From positions 124,001 through 188,000 of the forward strand of contig NZ_FOKM01000010.1 of the NCBI RefSeq assembly GCF_900111905.1: a stretch of 64,000 nucleotides of DNA, in the 5' to 3' direction. The position numbers and the translations under genes are program-made. Positions 55,327 through 63,401 of this stretch are shown here, piece by piece. The DNA comes from Rhizobium sp. NFR07 (GTDB lineage Bacteria > Pseudomonadota > Alphaproteobacteria > Rhizobiales > Rhizobiaceae). How positions within the stretch are numbered: the stretch's first letter is position 1; each line of letters begins with the position of its first letter. The notes beneath the pieces were generated by a model that searched no databases, was not told where the DNA came from, and was given only the letters and a program-made list of their open reading frames with translations.

Positions 55327-55953
55327 TCAGTCGGCGAGGATTTCCTTGCTGGTGACGATGCCGATGCCTTTCGAGCGCATCTCGTCGATCGCATCGGCCA
55401 CGCCCTTAGGATCGATGCCGCGGCTGGCATCCGAGACGAAGCGTACCTTGACGTCAGGCAGCATGTCGCGGGCGTCAAGGGCCGAGAATTTGACGCAATA
55501 GTCGGTTGCCAGACCACAGATGTCGAGTTCCGTGATCTGCTGCGCCTTGAGGTAACCGGCAAGCCCGGTCAGGGCCGCTTGGTCGTTGTCGCGGAAGGCG
55601 GAATAGCTGTCGACGGCCGGGTTCTCGCCCTTCTGCTGGATGTAGTCGATCTCGTCGGTCTCAAGGTCGGGATGGAATTCGGCGTCGGAACTGCCCTGGA
55701 CGCAATGGTCCGGCCACATGACCTGGGGCTGGCCCGAGAGTTCGCCCATGTCGAAAGGCTTCCTGCCGGGATGCTGGGAGGCGAAGCTTCCGTGGTCGGC
55801 CGGATGCCAGTCCTGCGAGGCGGTGATGACGTCGTAACCACCGTCCCGGATCAGCCGATTTGCCACCGGAACGACCGCATCACCGTCCGCGACGGGGAGG
55901 TTTCCACCAGGGCAGAACCCGTTCTGGATGTCGACCAACAACAGCGCTTTCAT
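55327..55953 (-). CDS. pncA: Nicotinamidase
   Basis: A 208-residue cytosolic enzyme that deaminates nicotinamide to nicotinate for NAD salvage. The catalytic Asp is in LLVDIQNGFCPGGNL, zinc ligands are in QDWHPADHGSF, and the nucleophilic Cys is in GLATDYCVKFSALDA. The length is typical (about 200). Because the family also acts on pyrazinamide, the substrate is assumed from homology. It is monocistronic, about 370 bp from azlC's start codon side. Confidence 0.93.
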   Translation of the reverse strand: MKALLLVDIQNGFCPGGNLPVADGDAVVPVANRLIRDGGYDVITASQDWHPADHGSFASQHPGRKPFDMGELSGQPQVMWPDHCVQGSSDAEFHPDLETDEIDYIQQKGENPAVDSYSAFRDNDQAALTGLAGYLKAQQITELDICGLATDYCVKFSALDARDMLPDVKVRFVSDASRGIDPKGVADAIDEMRSKGIGIVTSKEILAD

Positions 55954-56122
55954 GGTTGCTCTCCCGTCTCCAAGCTATTGTGACAAGGTCTCGGCGGGCG
56001 GGCAAGCGAAATTTCCCAATCAATTCAGAGCTGTCATTGAAATTATCTTCTTCATCTAAATTAGAAATGGCTTATTAAGCATATTGGAAAATGATAATTC
56101 TTACCGGAGTTGGAGAGTTGTC

Positions 56123-57607
56123 ATGAAAAGGCTCGCAGTAACCGCTTTTTCCCTTATGCCCGTTACCCTTATCGCCGTGCTGAACAGCACGACAGCGCAT
56201 GCCCAGTCAGCGCCTTTGGTGGATGTCTGCTCCGGTCTCAGCGTCGATCTTCCCGTCATCGCTCCGGTCGCTGCGGGGCTCGATGCCTTGCTTCAGCCTC
56301 TTGCCGGCCTCGTGGATCTGAATATCCGCGGCGCGTTGAGCGGGCAGAATATCGGTCTCACCGTTCTCGATACGAATGGTCAGGCTGTCAGCTCCTCGGA
56401 TTGCGGACTTGCTGCGAACCAGATTGCCATCGATGCGCCGACGGGGATTTCCATGGGGGGAGGGACGCTCAATGGTCTCGGCGGTGCGGCGAACCCGACA
56501 TCGGTCGCTGGCGAGGTCAACTCCATCGCGATCGGCAATGGCGCCAATACGAGCATTACCGCCGCCAATGCCGTCGCACTCGGCCTTCGCGGGCAAGTCA
56601 CGGCGGCCGGCGGTGTGGCGCTCGGCGCGGACGCAAATGTCAGCGCGGTCGGCGGTGTGGCGCTGGGTGCGAACTCGATCGCCAGCCGGGCCGGTATGAA
56701 CGGCGCTGCCGAACTGTTTTCGGGCACCGCCGTTGCCTCCACGGCCGGCGCCGTCTCGGTCGGATCTGCTGGTGGCGAGCGCCAGCTCACCAATGTTGCT
56801 GGCGGCACGGCCGATACCGACGCGGTCAATGTCCGCCAGTTGCGCGCCGTGCAGACCACGATGTCCACGGGTCTCGGGGACGTGGCCGATGCTCTCGGTG
56901 GCGGCTCCTCCTACAACGCGACCACCAACGTCTTCACAGGCCCGAGCTATACCCTACGTGGCAATACCTACAATGATGTCGGTACGGCGATCGCCGCGCT
57001 CAATTCCTTCATTGGAGGGACGGGTACGAACGGGGCGCTTGCGGCCAACAATACCAGCGGCCGACCGGATGCGGTCGCGACCGGTGCCGACGCGACCGCA
57101 ATCGGTTACGGCTCGAGTGCCGCTCACGCCAACAGTACGGCGATCGGTGGCGGGGCGACGACAACGCGCGCCGGGCAGGTGATGATCGGCACGTCGTCCA
57201 ACACCTATACGATGCCCGGTGTGACGTCGGCTGCCAGCCGTGCTGCCCAGAGCGGACCGACGCAGGTCCTGACGACCGATGCGGCCGGCAATATCGCCAG
57301 CGCCAATATCGACATAAACCGGGTGAACAGCGATATTTCCAATCTGCGCGGCGACGTTTCAAACCTGCGCAGGGAGGCGCGGCAAGGCATCGCCGCCGCC
57401 ATGGCAATGACCCCGGCGCCAAAGCCATCCGCTCCCGGCAAGACATCCTGGGGCACGAACCTCTCCACCTATCACGGCGAAGTGGCAACCAGCTTCGCGG
57501 TCGCACACATGTTCGATACGAACTACCCGGTCATACTGGACGCCTCGGTCGGTTATTCACCAGGCGGCAGCGCCGGCGTCAGGGTCGGTCTTGCCGGCGA
57601 ATTCTGA
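56123..57607 (+). CDS. Compact trimeric autotransporter adhesin (YadA-like)
   Basis: The protein has 494 residues. The signal peptide (about 1-27) ends AHAQSAP. The N-terminal domain (about 28-130) is unassigned and has two Cys (DVCSGL, SSDCGL). YadA head repeats follow (SIAIGNGA, AVALGLRG, GVALGADA, GVALGANS), then a neck (ERQLTNVAGGTADTDAVNVRQL), a second head patch (ATAIGYGSSA, STAIGGGAT), a short coiled coil (NSDISNLRGDVSNLRREARQ) and a C-terminal beta anchor ending GLAGEF. Such proteins trimerise in the outer membrane and bind host or plant surfaces. Start 56123 has GGAG upstream. Confidence 0.88.
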   Translation: MKRLAVTAFSLMPVTLIAVLNSTTAHAQSAPLVDVCSGLSVDLPVIAPVAAGLDALLQPLAGLVDLNIRGALSGQNIGLTVLDTNGQAVSSSDCGLAANQIAIDAPTGISMGGGTLNGLGGAANPTSVAGEVNSIAIGNGANTSITAANAVALGLRGQVTAAGGVALGADANVSAVGGVALGANSIASRAGMNGAAELFSGTAVASTAGAVSVGSAGGERQLTNVAGGTADTDAVNVRQLRAVQTTMSTGLGDVADALGGGSSYNATTNVFTGPSYTLRGNTYNDVGTAIAALNSFIGGTGTNGALAANNTSGRPDAVATGADATAIGYGSSAAHANSTAIGGGATTTRAGQVMIGTSSNTYTMPGVTSAASRAAQSGPTQVLTTDAAGNIASANIDINRVNSDISNLRGDVSNLRREARQGIAAAMAMTPAPKPSAPGKTSWGTNLSTYHGEVATSFAVAHMFDTNYPVILDASVGYSPGGSAGVRVGLAGEF

Positions 57608-57661
57608 CGCAAAAGTCCTTACGGTTTCCCCCGCCGGTCGGGTCCCCCATCCCGTCGGCAC

Positions 57662-57696
57662 ATTCCACCCCGCGCTCCCCACGCGGGGTGGAATTT
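57662..57696 (+). terminator. Terminator after the autotransporter gene
   Basis: ATTCCACCCCGCG and CGCGGGGTGGAAT form a perfect 13-bp stem and are followed by a short TTT. It lies about 55 nt after the stop codon. Confidence 0.75.
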
Positions 57697-57834
57697 TCAG
57701 TTTTGGAGCCGGTTTTGCTGCAAATCTCCCGTTCCGCGCGACGGGCTTCTATTTCTGTCGGGATTCATGGAATTTCATCTCTCGCGGGCCGCGGACGCTG
57801 CGCTTATCAAGGGCGCAATTCTAGGAGTATTCGA

Positions 57835-59058
57835 ATGTCCATTTCTTCTACCGTCGGCTCGCGCGCTGAAGCGCTGCCGCCGCTGGGGACGCCCGGCCTT
57901 GTGTCGCTCGTCGTTCTCGTGCTCGGCACCGTTGTTCTCGGCGCGATCTACGGGCCGACCCACGGTGCGCTCTTCCTCATCGGCGGTGCGCTCGGAATGT
58001 CGCTTTATCACGCGGCCTTCGGCTTCACTTCCGCCTGGCGCGTCTTCATCGCCGAGGGCAGGGGGCGCGGGCTGCGGGTCCAGATGATCCTGCTGGCACT
58101 TGCCGTTATCCTGTTCTTCCCGGCGCTGTCGAGCGGCGTCCTGTTTGGCACCGAAGTGCGCGGCAATATCTCGCCTGCCGGCATCGGCGTCATCGTCGGC
58201 GCCTTCATGTTCGGCGTCGGCATGCAGCTCGGCGGCGGTTGCGCTTCCGGCACGCTGTTCACGGCCGGTGGCGGCAATGCCCGCATGCTGATCACTCTGT
58301 TCTTCTTCATCGTCGGTTCGGTCATCGCGACCATCAATTTCGACTGGTGGGTAAGCCTGCCGTCAGTGCCGCCCACCGCATTGTTCCAGACCTTCGGTGC
58401 AGCAGGCGGTATCGCGGCGTCGCTGGCAATTTTCGCGGCCATCGCGGCTATCACCGTCGTTGTCGAAAAGAAGCGCAATGGCGCGCTCGAGCAAGCGCCT
58501 CCTTCCCCGCGTCACGGCCTTGCCCGCTATCTGCGCGGCCCTTGGCCGCTGGTGTTCGGCGCGATTGCGCTTGTCATCCTGAACTTTGCCACGCTGGCGC
58601 TTGCCGGTCGTCCCTGGGGCGTCACTTCTGCCTTCGCGCTTTGGGGCGCAAAGGGTGCCCAGCTGATCGGGATTGATCCTACCGCCTGGGCATATTGGCA
58701 GCAGCCCGGCAATGCCAAGGCCCTTGCGCAGAGCGTGTTTTCCGATGTGACCTCGGTCATGGATTTCGGCATCATTGCCGGCGCCATGCTTGCCGCTACG
58801 CTTGCCGGCAAGTTTGCGCCGAACTTCAACATTCCCCGCCGGTCGATCCTGGCTGCCGTCGTTGGTGGCCTGTTGCTGGGTTACGGCGCGCGCATCGCCT
58901 ATGGCTGCAATATCGGCGCCTATTTCTCCGGCATCGCGTCCGGCAGCCTGCACGGCTATCTCTGGGCGGTGGCCGCTTTCGCCGGCAATGTCATCGGCGT
59001 TCGCCTGCGCCCGTGGTTTTTCGAAGAAGGTCGGGCCATCCGTCGCATCGACGGTTGA
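57835..59058 (+). CDS. YeeE/YedE-family sulfur (thiosulfate) transporter
   Basis: A 407-residue inner-membrane protein with about ten to twelve helices in two repeats. The conserved Cys motifs GGGCASGTLF and YGCNIGAYFSG match the sites through which YeeE (TsuA) passes thiosulfate. Start 57835 (MSISSTVG) has TAGGAG 7 nt upstream; the open frame extends 49 codons more without support. It stands alone, with a strong terminator downstream. No TusA-like partner is adjacent. Confidence 0.9.
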   Translation: MSISSTVGSRAEALPPLGTPGLVSLVVLVLGTVVLGAIYGPTHGALFLIGGALGMSLYHAAFGFTSAWRVFIAEGRGRGLRVQMILLALAVILFFPALSSGVLFGTEVRGNISPAGIGVIVGAFMFGVGMQLGGGCASGTLFTAGGGNARMLITLFFFIVGSVIATINFDWWVSLPSVPPTALFQTFGAAGGIAASLAIFAAIAAITVVVEKKRNGALEQAPPSPRHGLARYLRGPWPLVFGAIALVILNFATLALAGRPWGVTSAFALWGAKGAQLIGIDPTAWAYWQQPGNAKALAQSVFSDVTSVMDFGIIAGAMLAATLAGKFAPNFNIPRRSILAAVVGGLLLGYGARIAYGCNIGAYFSGIASGSLHGYLWAVAAFAGNVIGVRLRPWFFEEGRAIRRIDG

Positions 59059-59085
59059 TCGAGCTGTAATCAACGCAAAAAAAAA

Positions 59086-59120
59086 GGCCGCCCGCCGATG
59101 TCGCGGGCGGCCTTTTTCTT
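59086..59120 (+). terminator. Terminator after the YeeE/YedE gene
   Basis: GGCCGCCCGC and GCGGGCGGCC form a perfect 10-bp stem with a seven-base loop, with a nine-base A tract on the left and TTTTTCTTTT on the right. It could act in both directions. Confidence 0.9.
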
Positions 59121-59491
59121 TTCCGCGCCCCAGCTTTTTCTTGGTCTATACCAAAGGGCGCTCGGCAAAATTAACCCTGTTGCCTTGTATGACGGGCATT
59201 TTGTCGCTAAACAGCAACAGTCGCGGGGTTGACGTGCCTTAATCTGAAGTGGCCAGAAACACAGGCCTGCCGCATTTCGGTTAAACTTCCGGCGACTTGG
59301 GCTTTTATCAGCACCACCGAAACTGATCGGGGCGGCGTAAAGACATTGGTTACCATAATCGTTCATTCTCTCACCCATTCGCATGGCGGTTCGGCGCGGC
59401 ACAGCTCCGTTTTCATCGACCGCTGGAGTCTGGAAGGCGAGGCGCGCCATGCGGCGCTCGCCCTGAAGAGTAACGGTTCGGGTAACGAGTG
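59121..59491 (+). other. Intergenic region upstream of the DUF2778 gene
   Basis: 371 bp. An 87-codon frame starting with TTG at 59229 ends exactly at the DUF2778 start (TGATG), but its composition and lack of a ribosome-binding site argue against a gene. No dyad, repeat or RNA signature was found. Confidence 0.4.
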
Positions 59492-60874
59492 ATGGCGCGT
59501 AGGGTCGAAACCTCCACAAAACGGAATCAGGTGTCGAAGCGGCCGGTGAAGCGCAAGCGGGGCCGCTCAGTCCTTGCGAACATGATGCTGGGCGTCGGTC
59601 TGACCGCCGCGGCGCTGTTCGGTGCTTCGGTCGTGACTGTCGCCACAGCTGTCAAGCCGGCCAACGATGTCCGGTTCCAGACGGCGCTGCTTTCGCCGGT
59701 TACCGCCGGTGATCACTTCTCAAGGGCCGGCGATGTCCGCTCGCTCGACGTTTCCAAATTCTCGCGGCTTCCCGGTAGCGCGCCGGCAGAGCCGAAGAAG
59801 GGCCGTCTCGAAGGCGCCGAAACGGCGGCGCTTGCCGCATTGCGCCCACAGAGTTCGGATGTTCGCCAGGCGCTGCATCACGCAATGGCCAAGGCTGCGC
59901 GGCATGCCGAGACCGAGCAGAGGTTTGCTGCTCTGGCGAAGGCCCGGCCGGCGGATGAATCGATTCGTACCGTTCTCGCTTCGGCGATGGAAAGCCTCGT
60001 CATGGTTGCCCCGCGCGGCGATGGGGCGATGCCCGACATGATCCAGGATGCAGAGACAGTCACCAAGGTGGCCGAGCTCAAGGAGATGAAGCCGGTCGAA
60101 ATGGCCTCGCTCGAAACGCCTTCCGCCGAGGAGGCATCCGCTGACGAAGAGACGGCGGAGATCCAGGAAGAGACAGTCGCGCTGGCGCCCGCACAGGATT
60201 ATTCGCTGCCGCAGGCAGGCCCTATGCCGGTTCTTCGGCCGGCCTCGGGAACCCGTGGCGACGATGCCCGGCCTAACGCTCTCGCTGCAATCGCTTCGGT
60301 TGCTCCGCAGAAGCCGGGCAGGGCAAGCGACAGCGACAAGCCAACCGTGCTTGCCTTTGCCAAGCCGGACAACCCGATGCGCGAAGAGCCAGTTTCGCCT
60401 TCGCCGACGCCGAAAATGCCGGGCATCGGCAGCAAGGTCGCGATCTACGACATCACCAATGGCGTCGTGCATATGCCTAATGGCACCAAGCTCGAAGCCC
60501 ATTCCGGCATCGGCAGCATGCGCGACAACCCGAAATTCACCCATGTGAAGATGCGCGGCCCGACCCCTCCGGGCACCTACAAGCTTTCCATGCGTGAATC
60601 GCTGTTCCATGGCGTCGCCGCGATCCGCCTGACGCCGGTCGACGGCAAGCCGCCGCAGGGCCGCACCGGTCTTCTGGCGCACAGCTTCCTGCTCCGCGTC
60701 CGCGGCGATTCCCACGGCTGCGTCGCCTTCGCCGAATACCCGCGCTTCCTGAAGGCATTCCAGCGCGGCGAGATCACCCACATGATCATCGTGCCGAAGT
60801 GGGACGGAAAGCGTCCGGGCGCAGGCTCGAACGGCAATTTCCTCGCCAAGCTTTTCGGCAATAACGACGCCTGA
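59492..60874 (+). CDS. DUF2778 (Tlde1-like, L,D-transpeptidase-fold) membrane-anchored protein
   Basis: The protein has 460 residues. A very basic N-terminal tail (TKRNQVSKRPVKRKRGR) is followed by a membrane helix (about 30-50), a long acidic, Ala/Glu/Pro-rich linker (about 75-315) and the C-terminal DUF2778 domain (about 320-450). The domain contains AHSGIGSMRDNPKF and the catalytic-type SHGCVAF. DUF2778 is the family of the Salmonella type VI effector Tlde1, an L,D-transpeptidase-like wall enzyme. Here the anchor and absence of secretion genes suggest a housekeeping wall enzyme. Confidence 0.8.
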   Translation: MARRVETSTKRNQVSKRPVKRKRGRSVLANMMLGVGLTAAALFGASVVTVATAVKPANDVRFQTALLSPVTAGDHFSRAGDVRSLDVSKFSRLPGSAPAEPKKGRLEGAETAALAALRPQSSDVRQALHHAMAKAARHAETEQRFAALAKARPADESIRTVLASAMESLVMVAPRGDGAMPDMIQDAETVTKVAELKEMKPVEMASLETPSAEEASADEETAEIQEETVALAPAQDYSLPQAGPMPVLRPASGTRGDDARPNALAAIASVAPQKPGRASDSDKPTVLAFAKPDNPMREEPVSPSPTPKMPGIGSKVAIYDITNGVVHMPNGTKLEAHSGIGSMRDNPKFTHVKMRGPTPPGTYKLSMRESLFHGVAAIRLTPVDGKPPQGRTGLLAHSFLLRVRGDSHGCVAFAEYPRFLKAFQRGEITHMIIVPKWDGKRPGAGSNGNFLAKLFGNNDA

Positions 60875-60886
60875 GAAATGATAGGG

Positions 60887-60907
60887 GACGGAGCTTGAAG
60901 CTCCGTC
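60887..60907. terminator. Hairpin between the convergent DUF2778 and M20 genes
   Basis: GACGGAGCTT and AAGCTCCGTC pair perfectly around a single G. The stem overlaps the stop codon of the M20 gene. There is no T tract on either side, so termination is likely weak. Confidence 0.5.
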
Positions 60908-62054
60908 AGCCCAATGTGTTCCTGATCGCGCGCAGGAAGATGCGCGAGCCGATCGGGATCAGGTCATCCGGAAAGTCATAATTCGGATTGTGCGGGGCCG
61001 GATGATTTTCACCGGCTCCGAGGAAGAGCATCGCCGATTTCGAAACCGCGCCGAAACGGCCGAAATCCTCCGAAGCGCGAAAACCCTCACCGGGTTCGTA
61101 GGTCACGCTCTCGGCGTCCATGGCTGTCCGAAGGATGGTCGCCGCCTCCGGGTCGTTGACGCAATGGCCGAAGACGTCCTGATAATCCACGCTCAGCACC
61201 AGTCCATTCGCCTCTGCCGCTTCGCGCGCCATGGTCTCGGCCTTGTCGACGAGGGCTGCCATCTGATCGTCGGTTGAGGTGCGCAGCGTCACCCAGATCT
61301 CGCCATGGCCCGGAGCCACGCCGACGGTCGGTTCGCCAATCGAGGCGTGCGTGACGGTGGCGCGCACGAGGTTGCCTTCGGATACCGTGCCGACCGACAG
61401 GGCATTCAAGGCCGGCATCAGTTGCGCGACGGCGCTGACGGGAGAGGTGCCGGTTTCCGGATAGGCGGCATGGGCCGTCTTGCCGGTCAGCACGATCTTC
61501 ATGCCGCGCGAGGCGCAGTTGGCCGGACCGTCCTTCAGCCAAACATGGCCGAAGCGGACGCCCGGCATATTGTGGAGCGACAGGCTGAAGTCGGGTGTCA
61601 GCGCATCGAACTTGTCGTCGGCGATGACGGCGGCAGCACCCGCACCGTTTTCCTCTGCCGGCTGGAAGAGCAGGATGGCGCGGCCGGTCTTTGGCCGTTC
61701 GCGACCGAGCGCCCGGCCGACGCCGGCAAGCGTCGCCATGTGGCCATCATGACCGCACATATGGCTCTTGCCGGCTATCTTCGATCTGTATTCCGGTTCG
61801 CCCAGTTCCTCGATCGGCAAGGCGTCGAGTTCGGCGCGGATCATCACGCTCGGGCCGGGTACGCCGCTGTCATAGATGACGGCGACGCCCGTGCCGCCCA
61901 GATTCTCGACAATCGCGTCAGGGCCGGTTTCCTTCAGGAAGCGTACAACTTCCCTTGCCGTCTCCACTTCCTCGCCGGAAACTTCCGGCATGGTATGGAG
62001 CGTGCGGCGCCAGGCGGTGAGTTCGATAATGTCGTGATTGCTGAGGCTCGTCAT
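60906..62054 (-). CDS. M20-family amidohydrolase (hippurate hydrolase-like)
   Basis: A 382-residue cytosolic metallohydrolase. HMCGHDGHMATL holds the Cys/His metal site of the M20D branch, FQPAEENGAGA the catalytic Glu pair, and ENHPAPHNPNYDFPD the late His. A dimerisation domain is inserted at about 185-295. Relatives deacylate N-acyl amino acids such as hippurate or indole-3-acetyl conjugates; the substrate is unknown. The monooxygenase gene lies 23 nt upstream in the same direction. Confidence 0.9.
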   Translation of the reverse strand: MTSLSNHDIIELTAWRRTLHTMPEVSGEEVETAREVVRFLKETGPDAIVENLGGTGVAVIYDSGVPGPSVMIRAELDALPIEELGEPEYRSKIAGKSHMCGHDGHMATLAGVGRALGRERPKTGRAILLFQPAEENGAGAAAVIADDKFDALTPDFSLSLHNMPGVRFGHVWLKDGPANCASRGMKIVLTGKTAHAAYPETGTSPVSAVAQLMPALNALSVGTVSEGNLVRATVTHASIGEPTVGVAPGHGEIWVTLRTSTDDQMAALVDKAETMAREAAEANGLVLSVDYQDVFGHCVNDPEAATILRTAMDAESVTYEPGEGFRASEDFGRFGAVSKSAMLFLGAGENHPAPHNPNYDFPDDLIPIGSRIFLRAIRNTLG

Positions 62055-62077
62055 TGTCGCTTCTTGAATGTTTCCGT

Positions 62078-62410
62078 CTACGGCATCCTAACGTGATGAC
62101 CGTCGCGGCGGCAATCGTGCTGCAGCGGCTGCCAGACGGAAATCTTCCGCTCGCCGACCAGAAGATCAGGCAGGGCTGCATGCCACTCGTCGCGGTATGG
62201 CCGGGTGATCTGGACCGACATGACGTCCTCGTGGCTCTCCCATGTCTCGTGCAGCAGGAAATGATTCTGATCGTTGGGATCGGCATTCAAGGTGGCGGTG
62301 ATGAACATGGGCTCCTCACGCATGGCATCCAGCACGCCGGTGAGCAGGTGCAGAAAGCGTTGCCGTTGCGCCTCCTTGACGGAGAATTCGATCACATAGG
62401 TCACGCTCAT
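62078..62410 (-). CDS. Antibiotic biosynthesis monooxygenase-domain protein
   Basis: A 110-residue ferredoxin-like ABM protein. The core reads VTYVIEFSVKEAQRQRFLHL, then EEPMFITATLNADP and HFLLHETWESHEDVM, which is the YgiN-type pattern. Such small dimers oxidise quinols or act as heme- or cofactor-free monooxygenases. The start ATG overlaps the stop of the upstream XRE regulator by 4 nt, so the pair is translated together. The M20 gene is probably the third member of this unit. Confidence 0.85.
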   Translation of the reverse strand: MSVTYVIEFSVKEAQRQRFLHLLTGVLDAMREEPMFITATLNADPNDQNHFLLHETWESHEDVMSVQITRPYRDEWHAALPDLLVGERKISVWQPLQHDCRRDGHHVRMP

Positions 62411-63222
62411 GGGATATCCTTCGCTGCCGTCAGTGCTGTTCGCGTCGCGTCGTCGGCAGGGTAAAAGCATTCCAGCGACAGTTCCGAAAGTGCGACGCTG
62501 GTGGCGGTGCTGAACACGGTCGTGGTCGACAGGAAGCGCAGGATGCGGTCGCCACCAAGGTCTCGCAGTTCCAGCGGGACGGCGATCGGGGGATGTGCGC
62601 GATCGGCTATGGCAGTGAGCAAGGAAGATGTAGCATAGCATGCCAGTTCGTCGTGGAGTGTGGCGAGAAAGCTGTCGCCGGTGCTGTCCATCTGTGCGCG
62701 CAACCGCTCCAACACATGGTGCCGCCATTCGGCCAGATTGACGATCCTCGGTGCAAGGCCGTCAGGATGTAAGGTGAGGCGCAGGACGTTGACCGGTGTT
62801 GTTAGCAGAGCCGGATCGATACCTTCCAGCAGCGACATTGCTGCATCATTCGCTTCGAGCAGCGTCCAGCGCCCGTCGGTGGCAATTGCCGGGAAGGGCA
62901 TGTGGCCGACGAGGATCGCCCGCACCATGTCTCGGAAATGCGCCAGTTCTTCACCATCGAAATTCGTTTCGGAATGGACCGGAGCGTAACCCGCCGACAG
63001 CAACAGGCGATTGCGGGCGCGCAGGGGCATGGACAGGCGTTCGGCGAGGGTCGACAGCAGATGCCGGCTCGGGGAGGTGCGGCCGCTCTCGACGAAGCTC
63101 AGGTGACGGGTCGAGATTTCGGCGTCGAGCGCAAGTTCCAGCTGGCTCATGCGGCGCAGCTTGCGCCATTCGCGCAGCACATTGCCGGTCGTCTCGCGAG
63201 TGGTTGTGTCGGCTTGGGTCAT
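62407..63222 (-). CDS. XRE-family regulator with MmyB-like ligand-binding domain
   Basis: The protein has 271 residues. A helix-turn-helix of Cro/C1 type (about 15-72; SQLELALDAEISTRHLSFVE and GRTSPSRHLLSTLAERL) is followed by a PAS-like MmyB domain (about 95-265). In related systems this domain binds fatty acids or other small ligands. It heads a unit with the monooxygenase and probably the M20 gene, and is divergent from the hydrolase at 63402. A perfect dyad at 63254-63274, 32 bp upstream, is its likely operator. Confidence 0.88.
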   Translation of the reverse strand: MTQADTTTRETTGNVLREWRKLRRMSQLELALDAEISTRHLSFVESGRTSPSRHLLSTLAERLSMPLRARNRLLLSAGYAPVHSETNFDGEELAHFRDMVRAILVGHMPFPAIATDGRWTLLEANDAAMSLLEGIDPALLTTPVNVLRLTLHPDGLAPRIVNLAEWRHHVLERLRAQMDSTGDSFLATLHDELACYATSSLLTAIADRAHPPIAVPLELRDLGGDRILRFLSTTTVFSTATSVALSELSLECFYPADDATRTALTAAKDIP

Positions 63223-63253
63223 GCAGGCATCCTAGCAGGGGAGTGGCGGAAAG

Positions 63254-63274
63254 CGATTACCTCGCAGGTAATCG
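63254..63274. promoter_or_regulatory. Perfect inverted repeat, candidate operator of the XRE regulator
   Basis: CGATTACCT and AGGTAATCG flank a 3-bp spacer. The site lies 32 bp before the regulator start and 128 bp before the divergent hydrolase start, so one bound dimer could control both. Assignment to this regulator is inferred from position. Confidence 0.6.
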
Positions 63275-63401
63275 TTTGCAGCGCGCGTCGCCGCCATGGA
63301 TGGAACCGCAGGGTACCTTCAGCTCTTTCGGTTCTGAAACACGCCGGCAACAATCCGGGCGCCAGATGCCGATCTCTCAACTGAATGCGACTGGAATTCC
63401 C

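Noticed and set aside
59229..59492. 87-codon frame ending with TGATG at the DUF2778 start
   Set aside because: TTG start, no ribosome-binding site and no recognisable fold; the overlap is probably coincidence.
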